From assembly GCA_050873965.1 (NCBI GenBank), contig JBNMJS010000009.1, positions 1 to 33,041 on the forward strand: a stretch of DNA of 33,041 bases, given 5' to 3'. Below are positions 32,967 through 33,041 of this stretch, piece after piece (position 1 is the first letter of the stretch; every line of letters begins with the position of its first letter). The position numbers and the translations under genes are program-made. This DNA is from UBA2883 sp050873965. Its GTDB lineage: Bacteria > Cyanobacteriota > Vampirovibrionia > Gastranaerophilales > Gastranaerophilaceae. A model generated the notes under the pieces. The model was not told where the DNA came from, did no database searches, and worked only from the letters and a program-made list of their open reading frames with translations.

Positions 32967-33041
32967 AAATACCTAACAAATTGTACATAAAAAATTCGAC
33001 CTTAACGTAATGAACCATCATTGTTTTATTCTGCTTAATAC

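Noticed and set aside
1..33041. tRNA or rRNA genes
   Set aside because: No cloverleaf-like T-arm sequence or rRNA segment was seen by eye in the intergenic regions; a covariance-model scan would be needed to be certain.

Overview
The window is AT-rich, gene-dense bacterial DNA with mostly Shine-Dalgarno starts and rho-independent terminators. The best lineage marker is a DUF561/Ycf23-family protein (30235-30999), a family I know from cyanobacteria and algal plastids. It sits beside an Lpt-type LPS export pair, a FliA-type flagellar sigma factor, and desulfoferrodoxin plus ferritin, with no photosynthesis gene. This fits a non-photosynthetic relative of Cyanobacteria (Vampirovibrionia/Melainabacteria, perhaps gut Gastranaerophilales). 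That placement is an inference, not a demonstrated assignment.

Layout. 1-350 is an intergenic repeat element; a second, shorter copy lies inverted at 32843-32966. 426-2174 holds two minus-strand genes of unknown function that share an almost identical ~83-residue domain. 2670-7698 holds housekeeping genes: a phosphodiesterase-like protein, a flavodoxin-fold reductase, a YihY membrane protein, an NrnA-type DHH phosphoesterase, a DciA-like protein and a dGTPase-like HD hydrolase. 7918-13322 looks motility-related: a coiled-coil protein behind a textbook sigma-28 promoter, the FliA-type sigma factor, an unknown 214-residue protein, and a large GAF-GGDEF-HD-GYP c-di-GMP protein. 13449-22088 is one probable seven-gene operon: lptC, a long lptA, a TPR protein, dprA, topA, a GT39-like membrane glycosyltransferase and an aminotransferase. 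der and glf are on the opposite strand (22089-24553). 24814-26208 encodes an unknown EF-hand-like, proline/glutamate-rich protein. 26366-29431 holds two TPR-type proteins, a small unknown protein and a YuiF/NhaC-like transporter. The rest is a PDZ-less HtrA protease, Ycf23, a YkgJ cysteine-cluster protein, and the superoxide reductase-ferritin pair.

The most interesting signal is a promoter module present three times, upstream of the 426-residue, 96-residue and 464-residue unknown proteins. Each copy has a TCAATTT -35 region, exactly 17 bp of spacer ending in AAACTT, a TATATA/TATCAT -10 and a GGG(G/A)ATTA start region. All three have GTAAA boxes upstream, and two share an inverted CATGTCA repeat. 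The sigma-28-driven coiled-coil gene also carries a GTAAACATG box. The window may therefore show part of an undescribed regulon of proteins that lack Sec signal peptides. Several genes appear to be leaderless or nearly so, and three convergent or divergent junctions are extremely tight.
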